Part shown: one piece after another, positions 4,490 to 5,139 of the stretch
How positions within the stretch are numbered: the first letter of the stretch is position 1
Layout of the letters: every line of letters begins with the position of its first letter
Assembly (NCBI GenBank): GCA_031289575.1
Contig: JAITPE010000078.1
Location: 1 to 5,139 of the forward strand
DNA: 5,139 nucleotides
Direction of reading: 5' to 3'
Origin: Spirochaetia bacterium
GTDB lineage: Bacteria > Spirochaetota > UBA4802 > UBA5550
Position numbers and translations under genes: made by a program
Notes under the pieces: model-generated
What the model was told of the DNA's origin: nothing
What the model saw: only the letters and a program-made list of their open reading frames with translations
The model's database searches: none

Positions 4490-5139
4490 ATGAGACGGCC
4501 ATGTTTGATTTATATATGCGCTCTGCTCCTTGCCGCGCCGCTTGCGGCTCAAGGTCAAAAGGAAAATCCGCTTGAGAACACGAAGACTCTCTTCAATAGC
4601 CTTACAGAGAGCGACCCGGCCAAAAGAGAAGCCGCGTTTGATTATGTAAAAAACAAAAGGCCGGAGGATCTCATTCCTTACCTTAAAAAAGCGATTCTTG
4701 CCAAAAAAGGATTTTTTTTTGCGCCTGATTACAGCAACAGAACTGTTCACATTAACGCGCTGAAGCTCTATCCCTTTACCGAATCTCTTAAATGGTGGAT
4801 CGAAATTCTTCAGGAAACCGATTCGTCCATGATGAAGATTGAGATCATGAACTACATCACAGAAAGCGGCCACAGAAGCATTGTCATGCCGATAGTTGAG
4901 GAACTGAGGAACAATTTTTTTATTGTCCGCCAAGAGGCCGCCAGGATCTTGCGCGGAAAGAGTAACGACAGGGTTTACCCTGTAATTTTGTCGATGATGA
5001 ATGATCCTAATCCGGCTGTGAGGATTTACGCGATTGACGCCATGAATTATTTATACGATTCCAGATTCAACAATGAGCTCATTAATATGATCTATGACAG
5101 CGATGCCGGAGTCCGCATCCGCGTTATAAAAAGCATAAG
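4490..5139 (+). CDS. Exported HEAT-repeat protein (partial, runs off the right edge)
   Basis: The frame is open from ATG 4490 to the window end, giving 216 residues and two bases. Residues 1-20 form a signal peptide: MRRP, a hydrophobic core ending LLLAAPLAA, and a probable signal peptidase I site before Gln21. No lipobox cysteine is seen at the right place. The mature part is helical with HEAT-like repeats. Units are visible at about 99-126, 129-157, 160-190 (VYPVILSMMNDPNPAVRIYA) and from 191 (ELINMIYDSDAGVRIRVI). The D-x-x-x-x-VR pattern and following hydrophobic helix are diagnostic. Such repeats make a protein-binding superhelix, here presumably in the periplasm; partners are unknown. 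The start lies one base after the regulator's stop with no Shine-Dalgarno, suggesting translational coupling. A nine-T run (4712-4720) encodes Phe-Phe-Phe in frame. Confidence 0.82.
   Translation, partial: MRRPCLIYICALLLAAPLAAQGQKENPLENTKTLFNSLTESDPAKREAAFDYVKNKRPEDLIPYLKKAILAKKGFFFAPDYSNRTVHINALKLYPFTESLKWWIEILQETDSSMMKIEIMNYITESGHRSIVMPIVEELRNNFFIVRQEAARILRGKSNDRVYPVILSMMNDPNPAVRIYAIDAMNYLYDSRFNNELINMIYDSDAGVRIRVIKSI

Noticed and set aside
4478..4933. Minus-strand open frame of 151 codons
   Set aside because: It is antisense to the HEAT-repeat gene, which has a signal peptide and clear repeat pattern; the minus-strand product has basic, low-similarity composition and no ribosome-binding site.
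1..5139. CRISPR array, insertion sequence, tRNA or rRNA
   Set aside because: Reading both strands showed no regularly spaced direct repeats, transposase motifs, terminal inverted repeats or tRNA-like cloverleaf.

Overview
The window carries bacterial chromosomal DNA of middling G+C, densely packed with genes that mostly read rightward, plus a leftward lgt at the left. The best taxonomic guess is a Spirochaetota-like bacterium. The grounds are a bactofilin, a YaaR/DUF327 protein and a DNA polymerase III delta' subunit in one tight cluster, a half-size TauE/SafE protein, an exported HEAT-repeat protein, and a fragment resembling CsgG/LpoB-type exported proteins. This is inference from gene content; there is no rRNA or other phylogenetic marker to confirm it.

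Left part (1-1020). Bases 2 to about 118 encode a stretch that looks like the N-terminal beta-strand/helix of a CsgG/LpoB-like exported protein. The similarity stops at a GC-rich palindrome just before the end of lgt, so the gene looks truncated. On the minus strand follows lgt (893-135), a prolipoprotein diacylglyceryl transferase with a variant signature and a good sigma70-type promoter. The 127-base gap to the right holds divergent promoter sequence for lgt and the next operon.

Central operon (1021-3190). A bactofilin, YaaR (4-base ATGA overlap) and holB (directly abutting) are followed 23 bases later by a half-size TauE/SafE membrane protein with its own good Shine-Dalgarno. The yaaR-holB pairing is the one familiar from Firmicutes, but here a cytoskeletal bactofilin leads it.

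Right part (3191-5139). An 82-residue orphan protein with a very strong ribosome-binding site ends inside a 10-bp inverted repeat, which competes with a second small hairpin. The following spacer contains an 8-7-8 dyad that resembles a repressor operator, then a possible 39-codon ORF, then a TetR/AcrR-family regulator. One base after the regulator's stop begins an exported HEAT-repeat protein that runs off the right edge and is probably co-transcribed with it.

No mobile element, CRISPR array, tRNA or rRNA was seen. The most promising unexplained items are the 82-residue protein with its 3' inverted repeats, the operator-like dyad with the small ORF ahead of the TetR-HEAT pair, and the truncated fragment at the left edge.
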